From NCBI RefSeq assembly GCF_000972385.1, contig NZ_JXTE01000020.1:1-64000 (forward strand): 64,000 nt of DNA, written 5' to 3'. Under the pieces are notes generated by a model. That model did not search any database. It had not been told where the DNA came from and worked only from the letters and a program-made list of their open reading frames with translations. Source of the stretch: Streptomyces sp. WM6386. GTDB lineage: Bacteria > Actinomycetota > Actinomycetes > Streptomycetales > Streptomycetaceae. Below, in pieces: positions 8,731 through 17,007 of the stretch. A program made the position numbers and the translations under genes. Positions within the stretch are counted from its first letter, which is position 1, and the number at the start of each line of letters is the position of its first letter.

Positions 8731-8872
8731 GTGACACCGGCCCGATCCAAGCCCCCGGGCCCAACCTTCGTCCCTCAGAGGGACCACTTGCCGCGAGGCG
8801 AGCATGGCGGGTCGGTGTCACTGAACGCGGAAGAGGCTCACGTCACCCTGGTGGCGTGAGCCTCTTTTCTTT
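8731..8872 (+). ncRNA. Structured small RNA candidate upstream of the malic enzyme gene
   Basis: GTGACACCGGCCC (8731-8743) pairs with GGGTCGGTGTCAC (8809-8821) in a 13-bp closing stem with one G-U pair. Inside are two hairpins: GTCCCT/AGGGAC (about 8770-8784), and CTTGCC with loop GCGA and GGCGAG (about 8787-8802). A strong intrinsic terminator follows at once. TAGCCT at 8721-8726 is a plausible -10 element. The fold fits a free-standing small RNA, or a leader attenuator of the gene starting at 9031. I could not match it to a named riboswitch class. Confidence 0.55.
8832..8872 (+). terminator. Intrinsic terminator with T-run
   Basis: AGAGGCTCACG (8832-8842) pairs with CGTGAGCCTCT (8855-8865), extended inward by TCACC/GGTGG around a CTG loop, and is followed by TTTTCTTT. 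A T-tract of this quality is rare in Streptomyces and marks a defined 3' end for the small RNA. Confidence 0.9.
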
Positions 8873-9030
8873 GCCTGGGCATCTCTCGTATGGTGGAAAC
8901 CGTTTTCCGAATCTCGCGGCACCCTGTGAACAAAACGTCCGCAATCCAAGCCGGCTACCGCGTACTCAGGGGTAGGTGCGACGATCGGACGGCATACAGC
9001 GTCACAAGGTGAAAGCAGAGGAAGTCGGCC

Positions 9031-10443
9031 ATGGCAACGGCGCCCAGCGTCTCCTACTCGATCACGGTCCGTCTGGAGGTGCCCGCGAGCGGAACCGCGG
9101 TCTCCCAGATCACCACGGCCGTGGAGTCCCACGGAGGCTCGGTGACCGGCCTCGACGTGACCGCTTCCGGCCACGAGAAGCTCCGCATCGACGTCACCAT
9201 CGCGGCGACCTCCACGGCCCACGCCGAGGAGATCGTCGAGCAGCTGCGCGGCATCGAGGACGTCACGCTCGGCAAGGTCTCCGACCGTACGTTCCTGATG
9301 CACCTCGGCGGCAAGATCGAGATGCAGTCCAAGCATCCCATCCGCAACCGTGACGACCTGTCCATGATCTACACCCCGGGCGTCGCCCGCGTGTGCATGG
9401 CGATCGCCGAGAACCCCGAGGACGCGCGCCGCCTCACCATCAAGCGCAACACCGTCGCGGTCGTCACGGACGGCTCGGCGGTCCTGGGGCTCGGCAACAT
9501 CGGCCCGATGGCCGCCATGCCGGTCATGGAGGGCAAGGCGGCCCTGTTCAAGCGCTTCGCCGACATCGACGCCTGGCCGCTGTGCCTGGACACCCAGGAC
9601 ACCGACGAGATCGTCGCGATCGTCAAGGCGATCGCCCCGGGCTTCGCCGGCATCAACCTCGAGGACATCTCCGCGCCCCGCTGCTTCGAGATCGAGGCCC
9701 GGCTGCGCGAGGCCCTCGACATCCCCGTCTTCCACGACGACCAGCACGGCACCGCGATCGTCGTGCTCGCCGCGCTGAAGAACGCCCTGCGGGTCACCGG
9801 CAAGGCGATCGAGAACATTCGCGTCGTCATGTCCGGTGCGGGCGCGGCCGGTACGGCCATCCTCAAGCTGCTGATCGCCGCGGGCGTCAAGAACGCCGTC
9901 GTCGCCGACATCCACGGTGTCGTGCACGCGGGCCGCGAGGACCTGGTGTCCGCCGCCGCGGACTCGCCGCTGCGCTGGATCGCCGACAACACCAACCCCG
10001 AGGGCCTGACGGGCACGCTGAAGGAGGCCGTGCGCGGCGCGGACGTCTTCATCGGCGTCTCCGCCCCGAACGTCCTGGACGGCGACGACGTGGCCGCCAT
10101 GGCGGAGGGCGCCATCGTGTTCGCGCTCGCGAACCCCGACCCCGAGGTGGACCCGGCGATCGCCCGCCAGACGGCGGCGGTCGTGGCCACCGGCCGCTCC
10201 GACTTCCCGAACCAGATCAACAACGTGCTGGTCTTCCCGGGCGTCTTCCGCGGTCTGCTGGACGCGCAGTCCCGCACGGTGAACACGGACATGATGCTGG
10301 CCGCCGCGACCGCCCTGTCGGACGTGGTGACCGAGGACGAGCTGAACCCGAACTACATCATCCCCAGCGTCTTCAACGACAAGGTCGCGGGCGCGGTCGC
10401 CGGAGCGGTGCGCGAGGCGGCGAAGGCGGCGGCGTCCTCGTAG
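9031..10443 (+). CDS. NAD(P)-dependent malic enzyme with N-terminal ACT domain
   Basis: A 470-residue oxidative malate decarboxylase (malate to pyruvate, CO2 and NAD(P)H). Residues about 8-85 form an ACT-type regulatory domain, which suggests control by a small ligand such as an amino acid. The malic domain follows with YTPGVARVC, the metal/substrate region FHDDQHGTAIV and the nucleotide-binding loop SGAGAAGTA near 270. I recall the S. coelicolor counterpart (SCO2951) as NAD-preferring; the sequence alone does not settle cofactor use. ATG 9031 has AGAGGAAG upstream. Expression may be coupled to the structured RNA and terminator at 8731-8872. Confidence 0.93.
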   Translation: MATAPSVSYSITVRLEVPASGTAVSQITTAVESHGGSVTGLDVTASGHEKLRIDVTIAATSTAHAEEIVEQLRGIEDVTLGKVSDRTFLMHLGGKIEMQSKHPIRNRDDLSMIYTPGVARVCMAIAENPEDARRLTIKRNTVAVVTDGSAVLGLGNIGPMAAMPVMEGKAALFKRFADIDAWPLCLDTQDTDEIVAIVKAIAPGFAGINLEDISAPRCFEIEARLREALDIPVFHDDQHGTAIVVLAALKNALRVTGKAIENIRVVMSGAGAAGTAILKLLIAAGVKNAVVADIHGVVHAGREDLVSAAADSPLRWIADNTNPEGLTGTLKEAVRGADVFIGVSAPNVLDGDDVAAMAEGAIVFALANPDPEVDPAIARQTAAVVATGRSDFPNQINNVLVFPGVFRGLLDAQSRTVNTDMMLAAATALSDVVTEDELNPNYIIPSVFNDKVAGAVAGAVREAAKAAASS

Positions 10444-10775
10444 GAGGATGTGCGCGGGCTGTGAGGATCACCACGGCAAGGCCTTGCATCGGCGCGTCGT
10501 GGAACCCGGGGCTCCTGGCCGCCGTTTATCGTGTCGGCCAGGCTCGGGGCCTCTCTTCGTGTGACACCCAAGGGTGTTCTCACGATTCCTACGGGTGCCG
10601 GATTGGCTTTCGCGCCGCAGGTGGGGGCAGGATGCGTCTCTGGGCGCGAGGGTCTGACGACGGACCCGGGTCCGGGGCCTTACCGAGAACCCTGGCAGCA
10701 TCGGCATCGCTGTGCCGAATGTGCGGCTACGCCGCGTGGCACGCCCCAACGGCAAAAGAACACGGGAGTAACAAC
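10444..10775. other. Intergenic region before hupA
   Basis: 332 bases without a supported gene. It contains an imperfect stem, TGTGACACCCAAGGGTGTTC, around 10560-10580. It presumably carries the hupA promoter, but no convincing -10/-35 pair stands out. Confidence 0.5.
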
Positions 10776-11057
10776 ATGAACCGCAGTGAGCTGGTGGCCG
10801 CCCTGGCCGACCGCGCCGAGGTGACCCGCAAGGACGCCGACGCCGTGCTGGCCGCGTTCGCCGAGACCGTCGGCGAGATCGTCGCCAAGGGCGACGAGAA
10901 GGTCACCATCCCCGGCTTCCTGACCTTCGAGCGCACCCACCGTGCCGCTCGCACCGCGCGCAACCCGCAGACCGGCGACCCGATCCAGATCCCCGCCGGT
11001 TACAGCGTCAAGGTCTCCGCGGGCAGCAAGCTCAAGGAAGCCGCCAAGGGCAAGTAA
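10776..11057 (+). CDS. hupA: HU-type nucleoid protein HupA
   Basis: A 93-residue histone-like DNA-binding protein. It begins MNRSELVAAL and carries the HU signature GFLTFERTHRAARTARNPQTG at about residues 46-66, ending in a Lys-rich helix. It compacts and bends DNA without strong sequence preference. It lacks the Lys/Ala-rich tail of HupS, so it is the short, growth-phase form. ATG 10776 follows GGGAGTAACAAC. It converges with murA across a strong shared terminator. Confidence 0.95.
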   Translation: MNRSELVAALADRAEVTRKDADAVLAAFAETVGEIVAKGDEKVTIPGFLTFERTHRAARTARNPQTGDPIQIPAGYSVKVSAGSKLKEAAKGK

Positions 11058-11101
11058 GGCCTGACGGTACGTCCGGTACGACGTACGAGGCAGTAACGCC
11101 A

Positions 11102-11135
11102 ATGGGGCGGCCCCCTTTTCCAGGGGCCGCCCCAT
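11102..11135. terminator. Bidirectional terminator between hupA and murA
   Basis: ATGGGGCGGCCCC (11102-11114) and GGGGCCGCCCCAT (11123-11135) form a perfect 13-bp stem with an 8-base loop. It is placed between two convergent stops and can serve both genes. Confidence 0.9.
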
Positions 11136-11155
11136 CGTCGTACTCAGGGACCGGG

Positions 11156-12502
11156 CTATCCGAGCGCCTTGCCCGGCAGTTCGACCTTCGCGCCGAGTTC
11201 CACGAGCTTCTCCATGAAGTTCTCGTAGCCGCGGTTGATGAGGTCGATGCCGTGGACCCGCGAGGTCCCCTGGGCCGCGAGGGCGGCGATCAGGTAGGAG
11301 AAGCCGCCGCGGAGGTCGGGGATGACCAGGTCGGCGCCCTGGAGCTTCGTCGGGCCCGACACGACGGCCGAGTGGAGGAAGTTGCGCTGGCCGAAGCGGC
11401 AGTCGCTGCCGCCCAGGCACTCGCGGTACAGCTGGATGTGAGCACCCATCTGGTTGAGCGCGGAGGTGAATCCGAGGCGGGACTCGTAGACAGTCTCGTG
11501 GATGATCGACAGGCCCGTGGCCTGGGTGAGCGCCACGACCAGCGGCTGCTGCCAGTCCGTCTGGAAGCCCGGGTGCACGTCGGTTTCGAGCGCGATGGAC
11601 TTCAACTGGCCGCCGGGGTGCCAGAAGCGGATGCCCTCGTCGTCGATCTCGAAGGCGCCGCCCACCTTCCGGTAGGTGTTCAGGAACGTCATCATCGAGC
11701 GCTGCTGGGCGCCGCGGACGTAGATGTTGCCTTCGGTCGCCAGCGCCGCGGAAGCCCACGAGGCGGCCTCCAGGCGGTCCGGGAGGGCGGCGTGGTTGTA
11801 GCCGCCGAGCTGGTCCACACCGGTCACACGGATCGTGCGGTCGGTGTCCATCGCGATGATGGCGCCCATCTTCTGCAGGACGCAGATGAGGTCCTCGATC
11901 TCCGGCTCCACCGCGGCGTTGGAGAGCTCGGTGACACCTTCGGCGAGGACCGCGGTGAGCAGCACCTGCTCGGTCGCGCCCACGGACGGGTACGGCAGCC
12001 GGATCTTCGTACCGCGCAGCCGCCGCGGCGCCTCCAGGAACTGCCCGTCCGCCCGCTTCTCGATCGTCGCGCCGAACTGCCGCAGCACCTCGAAGTGGAA
12101 GTCGATGGGCCGGCCGCCGATGTCGCAGCCGCCGAGACCGGGGATGAAGGCGTGCCCGAGGCGGTGCAGCAGCGGGCCGCACAGCAGGATCGGGATACGG
12201 CTGGAACCCGCGTGGGCATCGATGTCAGCGACATTGGCGCTCTCGACGTGCGTGGGGTCCATCACCAGCTCGCCCGGCTCCTCACCCGGACGGACCGTCA
12301 CCCCGTGCAGTTGCAGCAGACCGCGTACGACTCGCACGTCACGGATGTCCGGAACGTTGCGCAGTCGACTCGGCCCGCTGCCCAGCAGGGCAGCGACCAT
12401 GGCCTTCGGTACGAGGTTCTTCGCACCGCGAACACGGATCTCGCCCTCCAGCGGGGTGCCGCCGTGGACAAGCAGTACATCGTCAGAGCCGTTGACGGTC
12501 AT
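11156..12502 (-). CDS. murA: UDP-N-acetylglucosamine 1-carboxyvinyltransferase
   Basis: A 448-residue MurA that transfers enolpyruvate from PEP to UDP-GlcNAc, the first committed step of peptidoglycan synthesis. The catalytic loop reads GLGGCDIGGRPID, with cysteine C126 in the position of E. coli Cys115. The enzyme is therefore of the fosfomycin-sensitive type, unlike the Asp variant of mycobacteria. Length and both inverted EPSP-synthase-like halves are complete. ATG 12502 begins MTVNGSDDVL. It is monocistronic, facing hupA. I recall that Streptomyces often carry a second murA, so redundancy is possible. Confidence 0.95.
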   Translation of the reverse strand: MTVNGSDDVLLVHGGTPLEGEIRVRGAKNLVPKAMVAALLGSGPSRLRNVPDIRDVRVVRGLLQLHGVTVRPGEEPGELVMDPTHVESANVADIDAHAGSSRIPILLCGPLLHRLGHAFIPGLGGCDIGGRPIDFHFEVLRQFGATIEKRADGQFLEAPRRLRGTKIRLPYPSVGATEQVLLTAVLAEGVTELSNAAVEPEIEDLICVLQKMGAIIAMDTDRTIRVTGVDQLGGYNHAALPDRLEAASWASAALATEGNIYVRGAQQRSMMTFLNTYRKVGGAFEIDDEGIRFWHPGGQLKSIALETDVHPGFQTDWQQPLVVALTQATGLSIIHETVYESRLGFTSALNQMGAHIQLYRECLGGSDCRFGQRNFLHSAVVSGPTKLQGADLVIPDLRGGFSYLIAALAAQGTSRVHGIDLINRGYENFMEKLVELGAKVELPGKALG

Positions 12503-12746
12503 GTATCTCGCGTTCCGGTTGGTGGGGCAGGTGGCCAGAAGGGAAAGGGTAATCGCCGCCCACCCCCCTTCCGTAAGCCCAAATGCCGCCCAGCCACGTC
12601 ATAGCTGTGTCACAACACGAACCGTTGGCCATCGGGCACATGGGGTCACGGGGCCAGTTGTGCGCGTGGGGCGCGTGGTTGCGCTCTGAGCTGCATTCAC
12701 GGCCGTACCGGCATTGCCTCCCCGCTCGCGGGGAAGATGCGGGATC

Positions 12747-13328
12747 ATGTCTGGCATGACCGAGGTGTCCTCGCTCACAGGGCGGTTGCTCGTGGCAACG
12801 CCCGCCCTGGCGGACCCGAACTTCGACCGTGCGGTGGTGCTCCTTCTCGACCACGACGAGGAGGGCTCCCTCGGTGTCGTCCTCAACCGGCCCACCCCGG
12901 TGGACGTGGGCGACATCCTGGAGGGCTGGGCGGACCTCACCGGTGAGCCCGGCGTCGTTTTCCAGGGCGGCCCGGTCTCTCTCGACTCCGCGCTCGGCGT
13001 GGCCGTCATCCCGGGCGGCGCGTCCGGCGAGCGCGCCCCGCTGGGCTGGCGCCGGGTGCATGGCGCGATCGGTCTGGTCGACCTGGAGGCACCACCGGAA
13101 CTTCTCGCCTCCGCCCTGGGGTCGCTGAGGATCTTCGCCGGATACGCCGGCTGGGGGCCCGGCCAGCTGGAGGACGAGCTGGTCGAGGGTGCCTGGTACG
13201 TCGTCGAGTCCGAACCCGGCGACGTCTCCTCCCCGTCCCCGGAAAGACTCTGGCGCGAGGTCCTGCGCCGCCAGCGCAACGAGCTCGCGATGGTGGCCAC
13301 GTATCCGGACGACCCTTCGCTCAACTGA
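12747..13328 (+). CDS. YqgE/AlgH family protein (UPF0301)
   Basis: A 193-residue member of the UPF0301/YqgE family, complete from LTGRLLVATP to the C-terminal LATYP-like end. Conserved blocks GVVLNRP, VFQGGPV and GYAGWGPGQLEDE are present. The biochemical role of the family is not settled. ATG 12747 is used; ATG 12756 is close and equally possible. It is divergent from murA, and the following DUF3039 gene begins 29 bases after its stop. Confidence 0.9.
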   Translation: MSGMTEVSSLTGRLLVATPALADPNFDRAVVLLLDHDEEGSLGVVLNRPTPVDVGDILEGWADLTGEPGVVFQGGPVSLDSALGVAVIPGGASGERAPLGWRRVHGAIGLVDLEAPPELLASALGSLRIFAGYAGWGPGQLEDELVEGAWYVVESEPGDVSSPSPERLWREVLRRQRNELAMVATYPDDPSLN

Positions 13329-13357
13329 TGCGTGTGAGCTTCAGTACGCTTGCCTTT

Positions 13358-13657
13358 ATGAGCACTCTTGAGCCTGAGACCCAGCCGCAGCGCGGGACTG
13401 GTACGGGGACCCTCGTAGAGCCGACGCCGCAGGTGTCCCACGGTGACGGTGACCACGAGCGCTTCGCCCACTATGTCCAGAAGGACAAGATCATGGCGAG
13501 CGCCCTCGACGGGACCCCCGTCGTGGCGCTGTGCGGCAAGGTCTGGGTGCCGGGCCGCGACCCGAAGAAGTACCCCGTGTGTCCCATGTGCAAGGAGATC
13601 TACGAGTCCATGGGTGCCGGCGGGGACGGCGACGGCAAGGGCGGCGGCGACAAGTAG
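13358..13657 (+). CDS. DUF3039 small zinc-binding-like protein
   Basis: A 99-residue DUF3039 protein. The core holds ALCGKVWVP and CPMCKEIYE, whose three cysteines could form a metal site; the C-terminus is Gly/Asp rich. Function is unknown, but the gene is very widely conserved in actinobacteria next to YqgE. ATG 13358 has no Shine-Dalgarno. A TACGCT -10-like box at 13344-13349 ends 8 bases before it, so a leaderless mRNA is likely. Confidence 0.85.
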   Translation: MSTLEPETQPQRGTGTGTLVEPTPQVSHGDGDHERFAHYVQKDKIMASALDGTPVVALCGKVWVPGRDPKKYPVCPMCKEIYESMGAGGDGDGKGGGDK

Positions 13658-13694
13658 GCCCGCTGTCGGGCCCGCTGCCTGACTGAGCTTCGCG

Positions 13695-13732
13695 AGGCCC
13701 CCGGGGTGCGTTTCGGCGCGCTCCGGGGGCCT
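13695..13732 (+). terminator. Hairpin terminator after DUF3039 gene
   Basis: AGGCCCCCGG (13695-13704) pairs with CCGGGGGCCT (13723-13732), with partly paired bases between. It separates the DUF3039 gene from the sugar transport operon. Confidence 0.75.
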
Positions 13733-13745
13733 TCGCATGTCACGA

Positions 13746-13761
13746 AGTGGTTGAGACCTCT
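13746..13761 (+). promoter_or_regulatory. Possible DasR-responsive element (dre)
   Basis: AGTGGTTGAGACCTCT matches 11 of 16 positions of the dre consensus ACTGGTCTAGACCAGT, including the TGGT and AGACC cores. It abuts the -35 box of the transporter promoter, where a repressor would block initiation. The downstream GlcNAc-type importer and hexosaminidase are the kind of genes DasR controls. Confidence 0.5.
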
Positions 13762-13790
13762 TGTGGGCATGTTCATGTAGTCCCTAGCCT
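13761..13790 (+). promoter_or_regulatory. Promoter of the sugar ABC/hexosaminidase operon
   Basis: TTGTGG (13761-13766), an 18-base spacer and TAGCCT (13785-13790) form a reasonable vegetative promoter about 60 bases before the binding-protein start. Just downstream, TTGCA-TATGT-TGCAA (about 13816-13830) is a small palindrome that could be a second operator. Confidence 0.45.
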
Positions 13791-13852
13791 CCGTTGTGCA
13801 GAGCGAAACTGTCATTGCATATGTTGCAACGCATGCTCGGAGGCCCCACTCC

Positions 13853-15154
13853 ATGAAGCGCTCCCCCCGATCTCCCCGCCTGGCCGTCCTGCTCACGGCC
13901 CTCGTCGTCACCGCCTGCGCCCCGCAGACCTCCACCAACTCCTCCTCCGACAAGGACGAGAAGACCGGCACCCTGCGCGTCTGGCTCTTCCAGGAGGTCG
14001 GCAACAAGCCCAAGGAGAAGGTCGTCGACTCGGTCGTGACCGCCTTCCAGAAGGCCCACAAGGACACGAAGGTCGACGTCGAGTACATCCCGATCGAGAC
14101 CCGCGCCCAGCGCGTCAAGGCCGCCTTCAACGACCCGAAGTCCGCGCCCGACGTCATGGAGTACGGCAACACCGACACCGCCGGCTACGTGAAGGACGGC
14201 GGACTCCTCGACGTCACGAAGGAGTTCGGCGCCTGGAGCGAGGCGAAGGACACCGACCCGACGGCGAAGCAGTCGGTCACTGTGGACGCCAAGGTGTACG
14301 GGGCGCCGTTCTACGTCGGCGTGCGCGCCCTGTACTACCGCACGGACGTGTTCCAGGAGCTCGGCCTCGATGTGCCGGAGTCGATGACCGAGCTGGCTTC
14401 CACGGCCCGCAGGATCCGTGCCGCCGAGCCCGAGTTGTACGGCCTGGTCGTCGGCGGCGCCTACACCTACGGCGCGATGCCGTTCGTGTGGGCCAACGGC
14501 GGCGAACTCGCCACCGGCACGGCGGGCTCGTACACCTCCGCGATCGACAGCGCGGCGGCCCGGAAGGGCATCAAGGCGTACACATCCCTCTTCTCGGACG
14601 ACAACTGTCCCGCCGCCAAGTGCGCGGGCTTCGGCGGCAACGACACGATCACCGCGTTCGCGGCCGGCAAGGCGGGCATGGCGATCGGCGGCGACTTCAG
14701 CCACACGGCGGTCGAGGCGGGGAAGGTCAAGGGCAAGTACGCGGTCGTCCCGCTGCCGGGGGTCGCGTCCGGCTCGATCGCTCCCGCCTTCGCGGGCGGC
14801 AACAACATCGGCGTACTGAAGAGCACGTCGCATCGGACGCTGGCCGTCGAGCTGATGGAGCGGCTGTCGTCGAAGAAGACGCAGGCCTCGATGTTCGACG
14901 CGATGGGCTTTCTGCCGACGTTCACCGATGTGCGGCAGCAGGTGGCGGCGGAGGAGCCGTATGTGAAGCCGTTCGCGCGGACGCTGGCTGCGGGGACGAA
15001 GTTCGTGCCGGCGTCGCCGGGGTGGTCGCAGATCGACTCCTCGCTCGTCCTGCCGACGATGTTGCAGGAGGTCATCAGCGGCAAGGAGGACGTGGCTGCG
15101 GCTTCGGCGGACGCGGCGAAGAAGATGGATGAGGCGTTTGGCTCCGCGGGGTGA
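13853..15154 (+). CDS. Sugar ABC transporter substrate-binding lipoprotein
   Basis: A 433-residue extracytoplasmic solute-binding protein (family 1). The N-terminus has a basic start, a hydrophobic core and the lipobox LVVTAC, so it should be lipid-anchored at the cysteine. The remainder has the fold of oligosaccharide binders. ATG 13853 follows GGAGG at 13839-13843. It is the first gene of an operon with two permeases and a hexosaminidase, which points to chitobiose or another GlcNAc oligosaccharide as ligand. No ATPase is encoded nearby, so the shared ATPase MsiK is presumably used. Confidence 0.9.
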   Translation: MKRSPRSPRLAVLLTALVVTACAPQTSTNSSSDKDEKTGTLRVWLFQEVGNKPKEKVVDSVVTAFQKAHKDTKVDVEYIPIETRAQRVKAAFNDPKSAPDVMEYGNTDTAGYVKDGGLLDVTKEFGAWSEAKDTDPTAKQSVTVDAKVYGAPFYVGVRALYYRTDVFQELGLDVPESMTELASTARRIRAAEPELYGLVVGGAYTYGAMPFVWANGGELATGTAGSYTSAIDSAAARKGIKAYTSLFSDDNCPAAKCAGFGGNDTITAFAAGKAGMAIGGDFSHTAVEAGKVKGKYAVVPLPGVASGSIAPAFAGGNNIGVLKSTSHRTLAVELMERLSSKKTQASMFDAMGFLPTFTDVRQQVAAEEPYVKPFARTLAAGTKFVPASPGWSQIDSSLVLPTMLQEVISGKEDVAAASADAAKKMDEAFGSAG

Positions 15155-16152
15155 GCGCGCCTACTGGGGTGGGGGCTTCGGAGCGTTCGCGGGTGCGGGC
15201 CGTCAGTGGCTTGTCGCGCCCACGCGGCGGTAGCCGCAAATTCAACACAGCCCCGCGCCCCTTGGGGCGTCGACCTGAGCGGCGTCAGAAGGCACCGTGG
15301 CTCTACCTTGCCCCCGCTCTCGTCGTTCTCGGTGGGCTGCTCGTCTATCCCATCTACCAGCTCGGGCTGATCTCCCTCTTCAAGTACACCCAAGCCCAGG
15401 TGAGCGGTGGTGAACCCACCACCTTCGAAGGGTTCGGGAACTACGCGGAGGTCTTCTCGGACGATCAGTTCTGGCAAGTACTGCTCGCCACCGTCGTCTT
15501 CGCGGCGGCCTGTGTCGTGTCCACCCTCGCCGTCGGCTGTGCCCTCGCCGTACTGCTCACCCGCGTGCGGGCCGTGCCGCGGCTGGCGTTGATGCTGGCC
15601 GCGCTGGGGGCCTGGGCGACCCCGGCGGTCACGGGGTCGACGGTGTGGCTGTTCCTGTTCGACGCGGACTTCGGGCCGGTGAACCGGATCCTCGGCCTCG
15701 GCGACCACTCCTGGACGTACGGACGGTTCAGCGCCTTCTTCCTCGTACTGTTCGAAGTGGTGTGGTGCTCCTTCCCGTTCGTGATGGTCACGGTCTATGC
15801 CGGTATCCGCGCCGTCCCGGGCGAGGTGCTGGAGGCCGCGGCCCTCGACGGTGCCTCGCACTGGCGGATCTGGCGGTCCGTGCTGGCGCCGATGCTGCGG
15901 CCGATCCTGGTGGTCGTCACCATCCAGTCGGTCATCTGGGACTTCAAGGTCTTCACGCAGATCTATGTCATGACGAACGGCGGCGGCATCGCGGGCCAGA
16001 ACCTCGTCCTGAACGTCTACGCCTACCAGCAGGCGTTCGCTTCCTCGCAGTACGGCCTCGGCTCGGCGATCGGGATCGTGATGCTGCTGATCCTGCTCGC
16101 CGTGACGCTGGGGTATCTGCGACTGCTCCGGAGGCAGGGGGAGGAACTGTGA
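15151..16152 (+). CDS. Sugar ABC transporter permease (MalF-like)
   Basis: A 333-residue inner-membrane permease with six predicted helices and the EAA loop (VLEAAALDGASHWRIWR near residue 227) that contacts the ATPase. GTG 15151 overlaps the previous stop in GTGA. The N-terminus is unusual: residues about 19-40 are encoded by what looks like a dispersed Streptomyces intergenic repeat inserted in frame, and the first membrane helix begins only after PERRQKAPW near residue 50. A later start is possible, but no better start with a ribosome site is visible before the helix. Confidence 0.9.
   Translation: MSAPTGVGASERSRVRAVSGLSRPRGGSRKFNTAPRPLGRRPERRQKAPWLYLAPALVVLGGLLVYPIYQLGLISLFKYTQAQVSGGEPTTFEGFGNYAEVFSDDQFWQVLLATVVFAAACVVSTLAVGCALAVLLTRVRAVPRLALMLAALGAWATPAVTGSTVWLFLFDADFGPVNRILGLGDHSWTYGRFSAFFLVLFEVVWCSFPFVMVTVYAGIRAVPGEVLEAAALDGASHWRIWRSVLAPMLRPILVVVTIQSVIWDFKVFTQIYVMTNGGGIAGQNLVLNVYAYQQAFASSQYGLGSAIGIVMLLILLAVTLGYLRLLRRQGEEL
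15208..15269 (+). repeat. Dispersed Streptomyces repeat inside a coding start
   Basis: The stretch beginning CTTGTCGCGCCCACGCGGCG and ending CCCCGCGCCCCTTGGGGCG has the sequence and internal symmetry of a repeat I recognise from many Streptomyces intergenic regions, including a CCCC/GGGG terminator-like end. Here it lies in frame within the permease N-terminus. Recognition is from memory. Confidence 0.5.
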
Positions 16153-17006
16153 ATCTTGTACGAGCCCAGGCGCGGCCTTTTGTGCGGCGTCCGTGGCGGT
16201 TGGCCGCCGAGGTGTCCGCGCTGCTGATCGCGGTGGTCGTCGCCTTCCCCCTCTACTGGATGGCGCTGAGCGCCTTCAAACCGGCCGGGGAGATCGAGTC
16301 GACCGAGCCGCGGCCCTGGACGCTTTCGCCCTCCCTGGATTCCTTCCGGCGCGTGTTCGGCCAGCAGGATTTCGGTCGGTATTTCGTCAACAGCCTTGTC
16401 GTGGCTTGCACGGTGGTGATCGCCTCCGCGCTGATCGCGTTTCTCGCGGCGACCGCGGTGACACGTTTCCGTTTCCGCTTCCGGACCACGCTGCTGATCA
16501 TGTTTCTGGTGGCGCAGATGGTGCCGGTGGAGGCCCTGACGATCCCCTTGTTCTTCCAGATGCGGGACTTCGGTCTGCTGAACTCCCTGGGTTCGCTGAT
16601 CCTGCCGCACATCGCCTTCTCGCTGCCCTTCGCGATCTGGATGCTGCGGGGGTTCGTGAAAGCGGTGCCGGAGGCGCTGGAGGAGGCCGCGTACATCGAC
16701 GGGGCGAGCCGGGCGCGATTCCTGTGGCAGATCCTTTTCCCGCTCGTGTTCCCCGGGTTGGTGGCCACGAGCGTGTTCTCCTTCATCTCGGCCTGGAACG
16801 ACTTCCTGTTCGCCAAGTCGTTCATCATCAGCGACACGTCCCAGTCGACGTTGCCGATGGCCCTGCTGGTCTTCTACAAGCCGGACGAGCCGGACTGGGG
16901 TGGCGTGATGGCGGCGTCGACGGTGATGACGGTTCCGGTGCTGGTGTTCTTCGTACTCGTACAGCGACGGCTGGTCTCGGGGCTGGGCGGAGCGGTTAAG
17001 GACTGA
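16149..17006 (+). CDS. Sugar ABC transporter permease (MalG-like)
   Basis: A 285-residue permease with six helices and the EAA motif ALEEAAYIDGASRARFLWQI near residue 177. It pairs with the preceding permease as the membrane channel. GTG 16149 overlaps the upstream stop (GTGA) and has GGAGGCAGGGGGAGG before it. An open frame continues upstream, but it lies in the alternative frame of permease 1 and is not coding. The hexosaminidase follows after one base. Confidence 0.92.
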   Translation: MNLVRAQARPFVRRPWRLAAEVSALLIAVVVAFPLYWMALSAFKPAGEIESTEPRPWTLSPSLDSFRRVFGQQDFGRYFVNSLVVACTVVIASALIAFLAATAVTRFRFRFRTTLLIMFLVAQMVPVEALTIPLFFQMRDFGLLNSLGSLILPHIAFSLPFAIWMLRGFVKAVPEALEEAAYIDGASRARFLWQILFPLVFPGLVATSVFSFISAWNDFLFAKSFIISDTSQSTLPMALLVFYKPDEPDWGGVMAASTVMTVPVLVFFVLVQRRLVSGLGGAVKD

Positions 17007-17007
17007 C

